This document shows positions 33,675-41,164 of a stretch of DNA of 41,325 bases, piece by piece. The stretch is taken from NCBI GenBank assembly GCA_028749115.1, contig JAQURD010000004.1, positions 112,082 through 153,406 on the forward strand, read 5' to 3'. Every line of letters starts with the position of its first letter. Position 1 is the first letter of the stretch. The notes beneath the pieces were generated by a model. That model worked only from the letters and a program-made list of their open reading frames with translations, was not told where the DNA came from and did not search any database. This DNA is from Acidobacteriota bacterium. Lineage in GTDB: Bacteria > Acidobacteriota > Aminicenantia > Aminicenantales > Saccharicenantaceae. Position numbers and translations under genes: made by a program.

Positions 33675-34214
33675 TTATTTTAATTCGTAAGTCAGGTTAA
33701 TAAAGAAACCGAGTTTGTATTTATCCTCACCTATTTGCTGATAACTTAGTCCTCCTCTAAGGGAAATCTTTTTATAAATTATAATCCCTGGTCTCAGGAA
33801 GAACCCGAGTTGTCCTGACTCCGGAAGGATTCCCAGTTTGATTTTGGCACCCAGAACAGGATTGTCAAATTTTCTGGGAATGATTCCGAAGACCAGAGGA
33901 GTAATCCATCCGATATGCTTCCCGTTTTCAGCCCTGGCAAAGCTGTAGACGAGGTTTGGCATGAAAGTGAATCGCACAGGAGAATAGGGCTCGATCATAA
34001 TTTCAAAGTTTCCGGTTTTTTTGTTCTGTACAAGTTCATTGTCCACTGCGTTTATTTCAATTCTGCCAAGGGCATATTCCGTGCTTGAGTAATCAGTTTC
34101 ATCCAGAAACATATCTACGTTAATTGTTGAGAAAGTGTTTGCGAAAGCCTTTAAAGATTTAATTAATTCAATAATGTTGCTTTGCTGACTTTTGGCCAAC
34201 AGAGTAAAAGTCAA
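33675..34214 (-). CDS. Beta-rich C-terminal half of a two-frame gene (probable outer-membrane barrel)
   Basis: 179 residues from a TTG at 34214, which lacks a ribosome site; the frame stays open back to the T8 run at 34237-34244 (A8 on the coding strand), adding KNSAQINKDL in continuity with the upstream gene. The second half shows barrel-like strands (YSPVRFTFMPNLVYSF, ILPESGQLGFFLRPGIIIY, LSYQQIGEDKYKLGFFINLTYELK). It is better seen as the -1 frame continuation of the 34211-34828 gene than as a separate gene. Either programmed slippage, a true mutation or an assembly indel joins them. Confidence 0.55.
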   Translation of the reverse strand: MTFTLLAKSQQSNIIELIKSLKAFANTFSTINVDMFLDETDYSSTEYALGRIEINAVDNELVQNKKTGNFEIMIEPYSPVRFTFMPNLVYSFARAENGKHIGWITPLVFGIIPRKFDNPVLGAKIKLGILPESGQLGFFLRPGIIIYKKISLRGGLSYQQIGEDKYKLGFFINLTYELK

Positions 34215-34828
34215 GTCCTTATTAATCTGAGCGGAATTTTTTTTATTAATGTGAGTTGATATTCATCAATCTTCTGATAGCATTCAAGGATGTCCTTCTC
34301 CAGAGTTTCTATCTTCCAGTTGCGAATCTCAGCCTTAGTCTTTTTGACCTCTTCTTCGTCTTCGTCCGAAGATATCAATTTAAGCGAAGGTATCTGGTTC
34401 GCATATTCAGAAAGATCTCTGACAGAGCTTTTAAAATCAGAAATTAACTTCTGTCCTGGAGTTGCCAAGATTGAGATTTTTAGTGACCCAAATACATCAG
34501 ACAATATTTTAGCTAAATTCAAGGCTGCCTGATAATTTTCTGTCATTCCTCTTTCTATTCCCTTCCATTTGTATTCATAGAGAAGAGGATTAGGATGGTG
34601 AAAATCGATTCTAATTTTTTCGCCACATCTGATTTCAAAATAATGCTTCTTCCCATTTACCAGTGATTGTTCTCCCCTGAAGCTATTATTCCCTAAATCA
34701 AGGTAGGCTTTCATTTCCTTATGGTCAAGAACCAGAGTTACTACCCTTGTTTCTGCCTGGAGCAGACAAGAAAAAGTCACCCAAAAAAGAAAAATCACTA
34801 ACAGGATAGTCAATCCCTTCTTATTCAT
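34211..34828 (-). CDS. Exported protein, N-terminal half of a two-frame gene
   Basis: 205 residues with a signal peptide (hydrophobic 7-20, likely cleavage near LLQAET) and GGAGG before the ATG. The mature part begins with a beta-rich segment (TRVVTLVLDHKEMKAYLDLG) and then a charged helical, coiled-coil region (SDEDEEEVKKTKAEIRNWKIETLEKDILECYQKI in parts). In its own frame it runs only nine codons past the A8 run (IPLRLIRT) before a stop, whereas a -1 shift at A-AAA-AAA continues into the 179-residue barrel frame. Family not recognised. Confidence 0.65.
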   Translation of the reverse strand: MNKKGLTILLVIFLFWVTFSCLLQAETRVVTLVLDHKEMKAYLDLGNNSFRGEQSLVNGKKHYFEIRCGEKIRIDFHHPNPLLYEYKWKGIERGMTENYQAALNLAKILSDVFGSLKISILATPGQKLISDFKSSVRDLSEYANQIPSLKLISSDEDEEEVKKTKAEIRNWKIETLEKDILECYQKIDEYQLTLIKKIPLRLIRT

Positions 34829-34980
34829 TGGCCCCTCCTTTACTTTTACTTTTTATCTGATGAATTCTATTGCTTTACATTTAAAAATAAAAAGCCTCAT
34901 AAATGAAATGCTCCCCAAAAACTGGACAGGGCAATAAGGTGGGAAATGGCCTGCCATAACTCTGGAGGAGGTATGGTAAA

Positions 34981-35274
34981 ATGGCCAGTATGAAAAGGCG
35001 ACAGTATGAAGCGGCCTTTAAGGCACGGGTGGTGCTGGAGGCGGTCAAAGGGGAGAAGACCGTAGCCCAGGTAGCCAGTGAGTATGGGGTTCATCCTAAC
35101 CAGGTTAGGCAATGGAAGGAACATCTGCTGAATGTATTACCGGGGTTATTTTAAGACAGAAGGAAGAAGACTGATGAGGAACGGGACCAGCTAGAGGCGG
35201 AGCTTTTCCAGCAGATAGGGCGGCTCAAGGTAGAGAACGATTGGCTTAAAAAAAAATTTCAGCAGCTTCAGTAG
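34981..35274 (+). pseudogene. IS3-family OrfA (helix-turn-helix), interrupted
   Basis: Start ATG 34981 with GGAGGAGG upstream. The frame reads [42 protein letters not shown] (HTH) and the leucine-zipper-like tail EERDQLEAELFQQIGRLKVE up to TAG 35272-35274, but a TAA at 35152-35154 interrupts it after codon 57. An A9 run at 35248-35256 is the usual site where IS3 elements shift -1 from orfA into orfB. Confidence 0.85.
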
Positions 35275-35999
35275 AGGAGAAGAGGCAGTTGGTGGAGAGG
35301 AATAACGAGGAGATAGCGGTGGCCCGGCAGTGTGAGCTATTAAATCTTCCGAGGTCCTCATAATATTACAGCTCAAGGTTCAATGATGACTTTAATCTTG
35401 AGTTGATGAGGCTTATAGATGAACAGTTTACCAGAGCACCGTTTTATGGGGCAAAGAGGATGATAGCCTGGTTAAGGGCTCAGGGCTATGAGGTAAATCC
35501 CAAGCGAGTCAGAAGGCTTTTCCAGCGTCTGGGGCTTCAGGCCATCTATCCCCGTAAGAGAATAGGTTTTTCCTCTCCTGGTCATAAGCTTTACCCCTAT
35601 CTACTTGAGGGGTGAAGGTAGAGCGACCGGACCAGGTCTGGGGAGCAGACATAACCTACATTCGTTTGGCTCATGGTTTTGTATACTTAGTAGCGGTAAT
35701 GGACTGGTTTAGCCGTTATATTCTGTCTTGGGAACTCTCCAACACGCTGGATTCCAGGTTCTGTGCGGAGGCTGTAAAGGAAGCCCTCTGGACCTCCAGG
35801 CCTGAGATCTTCAACACCGATCAGGGAGTGCAGTTTAGCAGTCAGGAATTTACTGGTCTTCTTCAGGACTCCGAGATAAAGATAAGCATGGATGGTCCGG
35901 GGCCGGATATATGACAACATCTTTGTCGAGCGGTTGTGGCGGACAGTCAAGTATGAAGAGGTCTATCTTCATGAATACCGGGAGACTATGAAAAAGTAG
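35250..35999 (+). pseudogene. IS3-family OrfB (DDE transposase), multiply broken
   Basis: Read from the A9 slippery run, the -1 frame gives EEKRQLVERNNEEIAVARQC and LLNLPRSS, then a stop (TAA 35361-35363) and EQFTRAPFYGAKRMIAWL and the NPKRVRRLFQRLGLQAIYP block. A one-base loss near 35608-35612 shifts to VKVERPDQVWGADITYIR, which has the first catalytic Asp; NTDQGVQFSS gives the second. A one-base gain near 35893 shifts again to YDNIFVERLWRTVKYEE with the Glu, ending at TAG 35997-35999. All three catalytic residues are visible but not in one frame. Confidence 0.85.
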
Positions 36000-36110
36000 A
36001 TGTCAAGGAACCAGATACCTCAGCCAGTTTTATCTTGACATGTGCCAGCCGTTTATGGTATGAACGAGCCACGAAGGGTTCTTTACCCGGGGGAAAGAAA
36101 TCGGCAGTGC

Positions 36111-36189
36111 GGGAAGGAGCCTTCTTTTGTTATCCATAATAAAGAAAAGGCTGTCTTAGTCTTCCTCAGGCGAAACGGCATGTCTCGCC
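36111..36189 (+). promoter_or_regulatory. Folded leader of the secreted peptidase gene
   Basis: An outer stem GGAAG (36112-36116)/CTTCC (36161-36165) encloses GCCTTCTTT (36119-36127) pairing with AAAGAA and GGC (36141-36151, two-base bulge). A second hairpin GGCGA/TCGCC (36169-36173 with 36185-36189) follows, ending about 38 bases before the ATG. No known riboswitch consensus recognised. Confidence 0.35.
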
Positions 36190-36226
36190 AGAAGGAATTT
36201 TTATTTTTTCAATAAGGAGGGAAAAA

Positions 36227-37714
36227 ATGAAGAAGGTTCTTTGGGTTTGTGTTCTTGTAATTCTTGTTTTGTTCCTCTTTTCTTTTAACCTCTCAGGTAA
36301 TGCCCAGCAACAGCAACAGCTCGACAGGATTACTCAATTAGCGAGGAAAGTTCATGGCGATTACCGTTCTCTTGTCACCGTTAGGAGGCTGAATATACCG
36401 GCTGCTGTTCAAGAGCAACAAAAGTTCTTGCTCGAGCAGCCAGAAGTTCAGGATGTGGTCAGGCTCAAAGGTTCAAATCTGATGGTCAGGTTCAAAGATG
36501 GAAATGAACTGCTGATGTTTCTGGGAGAAGAAAGGCTGGGTGATGAATTTGAGAAGGGAGGAGGCTTTGGTGCTCCGCCACCGCAGGTTCAGCAGAATAA
36601 ATTGCAGAGAGTAGAGCAGGCGATAGTCATGATAAGAATGCCCTGTGCAACTAATTCTAACAAGGCTCTCATTTTTGACTGTCTCGAAGATGATTACAAT
36701 GTTATCTCTCCCAAGATCTGGCAACAGGTTAAATCAAATTTAGAAACGCTGGGTTATACGTGCACTGTGTATCTCAATAATAGCGCTAATCTGGCTAATG
36801 CTGCTTTAATTGATGACGGGGAATATGGTGTTGTTTTCCTGCGCGGTCACGGAGGCGATCTGGGAGGAGATTTCGGTTTTTTAGTGAGGCCGTGGTATAC
36901 GAGCTATCCGCCTGCCAATAGCGGTTATACCGGCACGATTCGAGCCAGTGCCTACTGTGCTGCGGCTGGGCAGACACAATTTGGTTATGTCTTCACCGGG
37001 ACATTCAGCTCCACTTACTGGACAAATAAAACTTTTCCTGCTTCACTTTTCTTTCTGGAAAGTTGCCATGGGGCTGATCCTGGTGCCTTGCCCGGCATGC
37101 CTACCTGGACAATCAACCACGGTGCTTCCGTCTGGATTGGCTGGAACGAATCAGTGAGCTTCAACTGCGGTGACAATGGTTCCAAGCTCTTTTTTGAGAA
37201 AATGAAAGACCAGAAAAATGTGGATTACAGTTTAGGCGCGGTGTATGCAACCGGCTGCCGGCCGCCTGAACTTGTCAGCCATCCTTCGGGAAAAGGCAGT
37301 TGCCGTCTAAGTATATGGATTTCTGATCCTAACGAAGCCAGTAGCGTTGATTCCCGCGATTTTAAGCTGGTCAAATTGATAGCTGATTCAACGAATGCTT
37401 ACGTCAGAATAACATTCTATGCTGTGCCCAATTTCAACGAATTTTTCCTTTATGCCGATACGGGAGGAAGTAACGCTGCTGAAATAGCCATCAAGTGCCA
37501 TATGAACAATTTTGAAATCTATACCCAAACTGGTTCTGGCGTTTACGGCAATAAAGTTTTCACGGGCACCCCCTCTATAAGTGGAAATAATTACAGCTTG
37601 ACGATTCCCTGGGCAACAGCATTTGGCACGATTAATACTGTGAAATTCTGGTTGTACGATATGACCAGCCAGGATCGTGCTCCTGATAGTGGTAGCGCTG
37701 TGCTTAAGAAATAA
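36227..37714 (+). CDS. Secreted clan CD (caspase/gingipain-fold) cysteine peptidase candidate
   Basis: 495 residues with AAGGAGG upstream. Signal peptide 1-26 (cleavage near GNAQ), Gln-rich linker, then a module at 58-103 (IPAAVQEQQKFLLEQPEVQD and MVRFKDGNELLMFLGEERL) that recurs in the small lipoprotein 130 bases downstream. The central domain (about 130-345) has a hydrophobic strand ending VVFLRGHGG (H208) and a later strand ending LFFLESCHG (C280), the His-Gly and Cys arrangement of clan CD peptidases such as caspases, C11 and C25. A beta-sandwich-like C-terminal domain (360-495, CBM-like NEFFLYADTGG) follows. Catalysis and substrate are inferred, not shown; the leader is folded and an IS relic lies just upstream. 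Confidence 0.75.
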   Translation: MKKVLWVCVLVILVLFLFSFNLSGNAQQQQQLDRITQLARKVHGDYRSLVTVRRLNIPAAVQEQQKFLLEQPEVQDVVRLKGSNLMVRFKDGNELLMFLGEERLGDEFEKGGGFGAPPPQVQQNKLQRVEQAIVMIRMPCATNSNKALIFDCLEDDYNVISPKIWQQVKSNLETLGYTCTVYLNNSANLANAALIDDGEYGVVFLRGHGGDLGGDFGFLVRPWYTSYPPANSGYTGTIRASAYCAAAGQTQFGYVFTGTFSSTYWTNKTFPASLFFLESCHGADPGALPGMPTWTINHGASVWIGWNESVSFNCGDNGSKLFFEKMKDQKNVDYSLGAVYATGCRPPELVSHPSGKGSCRLSIWISDPNEASSVDSRDFKLVKLIADSTNAYVRITFYAVPNFNEFFLYADTGGSNAAEIAIKCHMNNFEIYTQTGSGVYGNKVFTGTPSISGNNYSLTIPWATAFGTINTVKFWLYDMTSQDRAPDSGSAVLKK

Positions 37715-37844
37715 TTTTGAAGCCATAAGCTCGAGCAGTTTAGACTGAATGGCTTAGACAGAATTTAAATATTGAGGCAGGAATTCGAGTAGATTCAGCG
37801 GGTGAAGGGGTCTATAATTAATAAAGATAATAAGAAGAAGCAAA

Positions 37845-38201
37845 ATGAAAAAAATAGCCTTTTCTTTAATTTTGGCCATACTTTTTTTAGGTTTTTCAGG
37901 TTGCCAGAGGCAAGGAGAGCAGAAGGCCCGTCCTGAGGCAGAAAAGGCAGGGGTAGAAGAGCCAAAAGCAGGAGAAACTGAAATTTTAGGTGTTGAGGAA
38001 ATCGCCAGGCAGGTGCAGGCCAAATATAGCGAGGCCATGGAGAAAAAGCTGCCTAAAGAAGAAGCCCTGAATGAAGCTGTCAAATTTCTCAAGCAGCAAA
38101 AAAATATTAAAGAGGTTAAGATTCTCGGTAGCGATTCAGTCATGGTTTATTTTACAGATGGAAATGAGCTGATGATCATGCTTGGCAAAGACCGAATTTA
38201 A
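37845..38201 (+). CDS. Small lipoprotein sharing the peptidase propeptide-like module
   Basis: 118 residues. Signal sequence with lipobox GFSGC (Cys20), a Glu/Lys-rich linker (21-48) and a C-terminal module (about 73-118: EEALNEAVKFLKQQKNIKEV, then VMVYFTDGNELMIMLGKDRI) that aligns with residues 58-103 of the peptidase 130 bases upstream; shared positions include GS, MV, F, DGNEL, LG and R. The lipoprotein ends exactly at the end of the module. A free-standing propeptide-like inhibitor or folding helper held at the membrane is the simplest idea; unproven. Only a weak ribosome site (AAGAAG) is visible. Confidence 0.75.
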   Translation: MKKIAFSLILAILFLGFSGCQRQGEQKARPEAEKAGVEEPKAGETEILGVEEIARQVQAKYSEAMEKKLPKEEALNEAVKFLKQQKNIKEVKILGSDSVMVYFTDGNELMIMLGKDRI

Positions 38202-38222
38202 AATGGGGAATTTAAAATAGGG
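38194..38222 (+). repeat. Two-unit tandem repeat at the lipoprotein 3' end
   Basis: GAATTTAAAATGGG (38194-38207) is followed directly by GAATTTAAAATAGGG (38208-38222). The first copy supplies the stop codon of the lipoprotein gene. Confidence 0.6.
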
Positions 38223-38568
38223 ACACAATCTATATTTCCAGATTTTTTTGGCCGCAGGGTCATGAACTAAGCTAAAAATATCAATTGGGTTTCAGGTTTT
38301 GAGTTTCTATTAGGGCTTTAGGCACGGATACCTTTTTATGAATGAGGCGTTGCATCCTGATGGGCTTTGTTTTCTGGTCAAAAAGATTATTTCCGTGAAT
38401 TCAAGTGCAATTCCCATATAAGACAGCATTCCTATTTTCTCCCTGGCGTCATCCAGTGGACGATATATGCCCGGAGTGATCAGGCATAAGCAATATCTTG
38501 CCTTTATGCTTTGATCGCAGGTCAACGCTGGATAATTTTCAGGCTTAGAAGCATAGATTAATTTTTTT
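38223..38568. other. Intergenic region without recognised gene
   Basis: About 345 bases between two convergent genes. No supported ORF, RNA gene or intrinsic terminator was found on either strand. The start (GGGACACAATCTATATTTCC) has the look of a repeat-element edge but has no second copy in the window. Confidence 0.4.
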
Positions 38569-40347
38569 CTAAATAAAAATCATCAGAGCTGATCGATCGG
38601 CCCGCTTGTTAGTTTCGGTGAGAACACACATCCTAAAAAATTCTTCCAGAAATTTCTGGAGGGCCTCAAATTCAATCTTGTTATTTGGTACCAAAAGCGC
38701 CTTTCTTAACGAGGCTACAGGCATCGCTCTTTCGTCTGTTATCTCTCTCACCTGAATTTCAACTTCTCTTAACTCAGGTGAGCCAGCCGAATTTATCAGC
38801 AACTTCACTTTTTCCTTTTGGTTCACCCTCTCAGCCACGAATTCTGCTGGCTTCCTGTCTTGTCGTATCAATCCGACATCGATGCCATCTACAGCTACAA
38901 TCTTATCTCCCTTTTTGAGTCCGGCCTGGTACGCTGGAGTATTGTCTTGAACTGAAAAAATGACAGGATAGATCTCTCCCTGGCTGATGGTTGTTCCTAT
39001 GGCCTTTTTACTGAGCCCGGACAGACTGAGGTCAGCATATTTTAAGGCTTCATCATTTGAGCCGAGCCCGGCCTGAATGAAGGCCAGAAATCCAGACAGA
39101 ACCAGATTACCGGGAAAATGGTCTAGAAGATTCTTTACTCTGGCCTGGGCAAATTCATATTTCTGTTGAGCTATCAGTCCATAGACTATTGATAGATCAT
39201 AAGGTAATCTAAACACTTGACAATCAGGTGATCCCATATCTTTGTTGAAAAATCGGTTAAATTCCAGGGCGTTATCCCCGCATTGCTTCTCGGCCAGGGT
39301 GGCAGCCTGATCAAGATTTTTAATCGCTTCTTCATACCTGTTCAGACATAGTTGTGTTAGACCAAGAACGCCGTAGGCCTTATAAAGCTTTCTTTCCGAG
39401 CCAATCTGCAAGCTGATTTTGGCGGCGGAAATGGCATGCAGATAATCTTGCTGACTCATATAGACTTTAGCCAGAGAAAGCCATAGTGAAAAATCGGCAG
39501 ACCTTTTCTTAATCTGCCTTTGTAAGAATTCAATAGCCTTCTCGAACTGTCCACTTTCCAGATAAAGGTTAAGAAGTTTCTCATAGTCGTGACTGTAACT
39601 GTCAGGAAGTTCCAGGGCTTTCTGGTAGGCTTGCTCAGCTTTCTCATAATCAAACCTGTTCGCATATTTATCGCCCAGATCTATCAGGGTCTCTGAATCA
39701 TTATTTTTGGAATGCATCTCCAGGACTTCCTCAAACGAAAAAGAACAGCGGTCGGGCGGTGTAGTACTGGTTTCTAATCCTTCCAGGTAGCAGTAAAAAA
39801 TATATGATTCCCCGCCGGTACGATTAATAATGGCCACGGTTCGGTGTGGAAGATCAGAGCCCGATTTTTCAGCTATAAGTTTTAAAGTGGGATAAAGCGG
39901 GTAACTATGGTCAATTACAGGCGATATATGGCAGCGCCATAAGTTGAAGGCATTATTTAAAGGCAGTGTAGATTTATCATTTAAGAGTTCGGGTTCATAG
40001 CAGGTAAAGGCAAACAGGTCGTTCTTCTCTATACGGCCGTCTTCAACGACTCTTTCCACCCGCTGATAGCCAAAATTTTTTCCTTCGATCGCAATTTTTA
40101 AATCTTTAATCTGGCAATCACCGGTGATGGTAAATTCAACAAAATTATCTTTATTTAAACTGACCTGGATTGCTGACCCATCAACTAACTCTGTTTTTAC
40201 CTGGTAGCCTTTATACTTCTCAATCTGTGGCTGATCTTGTTCTCTATCATTGTTCAGTTCAAAGCCATTGAGGGCATAAAATTGAAGGCAAACAAAAGCA
40301 ATAAGAAACAAAAGCACCCTTGAACTTGATATGTTAGATTTTTCCAT
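38569..40347 (-). CDS. Exported TPR protein with C-terminal PDZ domain
   Basis: 592 residues; GGAGG precedes the ATG. A signal peptide or anchor (hydrophobic 10-27) is followed by a beta-rich region (about 40-205), a tetratricopeptide array (about 210-440: LGDKYANRFDYEKAEQAYQKAL, YLESGQFEKAIEFLQ, ALKYADLSLSGL) and a PDZ domain (about 460-545) with PAYQAGLKKGDKIVAVDGIDV. PDZ plus TPR suggests a periplasmic protein-interaction or protease-adaptor role; no peptidase motif is present. Divergent from the cysteine-rich gene at 40520. Function unknown. Confidence 0.82.
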   Translation of the reverse strand: MEKSNISSSRVLLFLIAFVCLQFYALNGFELNNDREQDQPQIEKYKGYQVKTELVDGSAIQVSLNKDNFVEFTITGDCQIKDLKIAIEGKNFGYQRVERVVEDGRIEKNDLFAFTCYEPELLNDKSTLPLNNAFNLWRCHISPVIDHSYPLYPTLKLIAEKSGSDLPHRTVAIINRTGGESYIFYCYLEGLETSTTPPDRCSFSFEEVLEMHSKNNDSETLIDLGDKYANRFDYEKAEQAYQKALELPDSYSHDYEKLLNLYLESGQFEKAIEFLQRQIKKRSADFSLWLSLAKVYMSQQDYLHAISAAKISLQIGSERKLYKAYGVLGLTQLCLNRYEEAIKNLDQAATLAEKQCGDNALEFNRFFNKDMGSPDCQVFRLPYDLSIVYGLIAQQKYEFAQARVKNLLDHFPGNLVLSGFLAFIQAGLGSNDEALKYADLSLSGLSKKAIGTTISQGEIYPVIFSVQDNTPAYQAGLKKGDKIVAVDGIDVGLIRQDRKPAEFVAERVNQKEKVKLLINSAGSPELREVEIQVREITDERAMPVASLRKALLVPNNKIEFEALQKFLEEFFRMCVLTETNKRADRSALMIFI

Positions 40348-40448
40348 AGCGCCTCCTTCCCTTAGATATTAGAAACCATTGCTGCTATATTCCTACCACA
40401 TTCCCTTATCTTTTTCACCACACTTTTGGCTGAAGAGCCAACAAGTGC

Positions 40449-40475
40449 TTGACATATATATGAATATTTTATAAT
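40449..40475 (+). promoter_or_regulatory. Putative promoter of the cysteine-rich protein gene
   Basis: Perfect TTGACA (40449-40454) and perfect TATAAT (40470-40475) at a short 15-bp spacing; TAATAA (40472-40477) at 17 bp is the alternative -10. Confidence 0.5.
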
Positions 40476-40519
40476 AAATTTTTGAAGTTAAAAAATAAGA
40501 TTAAGCAAAAGGAGGTTGC

Positions 40520-40876
40520 ATGTCAAAATCTATGTATTGCAATCATTGCGGCGTCTATGTGGGTCATTGCGGACATGTACCTGGTGGACTGACCGGTCCC
40601 TCAACTCTGAGCGGGACATGCCGGAATGGACACAAGTTCTCAGTTACGTGCTATGGCGACTGTCTTGGGAAAGAGGGGCAAAAGGAAATAAAGAAGGGGG
40701 CTGTCAAGTGTGATGGCAGCGGGATTATTGTCGTCCAGGTAAAGTATCGCTGTGGAACCTGTGAGGGGTCGGGAAAGGTTCTGGAACAAACCTGTCAAAC
40801 ATGTAGAGGTACCGGGCAGGTAACTGTTCCTGAACAAAGAGATTGTCCAGGATGTGAAAACTGCAGGAAACAATAA
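40520..40876 (+). CDS. Cysteine-rich protein with two DnaJ-type CxxCxGxG zinc repeats
   Basis: 118 residues with GGAGG 5 bases before the ATG and no signal peptide, so cytosolic. N-terminal cysteines C7, C10, C17, then C34, C44, C48 and C64 (CNHC, HCGH, CYGDC) may bind zinc; the C-terminal half has CGTCEGSG (78-85) and CQTCRGTG (92-99), the repeats of the DnaJ zinc domain, and ends CPGCENC. There is no J domain. Such free-standing zinc modules may act as thiol or chaperone cofactors. No named family recognised. Confidence 0.8.
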   Translation: MSKSMYCNHCGVYVGHCGHVPGGLTGPSTLSGTCRNGHKFSVTCYGDCLGKEGQKEIKKGAVKCDGSGIIVVQVKYRCGTCEGSGKVLEQTCQTCRGTGQVTVPEQRDCPGCENCRKQ

Positions 40877-41164
40877 GCTATTCTCTAAAGCCCGGTTTTG
40901 GATTTTATCAAGGTACAGATGTCTGGCCTTTCATTTCAAGTGAAAGCCAGGATCAGCGTTTTCAGCGTTAGTTCACGTGGGTAATGGCAAGGCAAAAGAG
41001 AAACTAAGAGGGGGGAGTTGAACAACGACCAATCTTGAGGGGAAAGGGATATTAAAAATCTTGGGGGGTAATATTGGCGATAGAGCAACTAAGGCCAAAT
41101 CCAGTCTTGCGGCTGGACTTAGCCTGAGGTTGAATGTTAGATAAAATTTAAGGAGGTGGAGTAA
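40877..41164. other. Intergenic region with hairpins
   Basis: No gene seen. A strong hairpin at 40923-40950 (CTGG and CTTTCA pairing with TGAAAG and CCAG, one bulged C, 7-nt loop) follows the cysteine-rich gene but lacks a T tract. TCCAG-8-CTGGA lies at 41100-41117, 48 bases before the next ATG. Confidence 0.4.

Larger units (their letters stand above)
34904..36072 (+). mobile_element. Degenerate IS3-family insertion sequence
   Basis: The left end begins TGAAATGCTCCCC then ACTGGACAG, an IS3-type terminus, followed by orfA and orfB remnants carrying at least two stop mutations and two frameshifts. No matching inverted right end was found, so the right boundary (given approximately, where transposase similarity fades) is uncertain and probably deleted. 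It lies directly upstream of the secreted peptidase gene. The element cannot be autonomous. Confidence 0.8.

Noticed and set aside
38310-38525. Minus-strand 71-codon frame between the lipoprotein and TPR-PDZ genes
   Set aside because: No ribosome site or domain; treated as chance.
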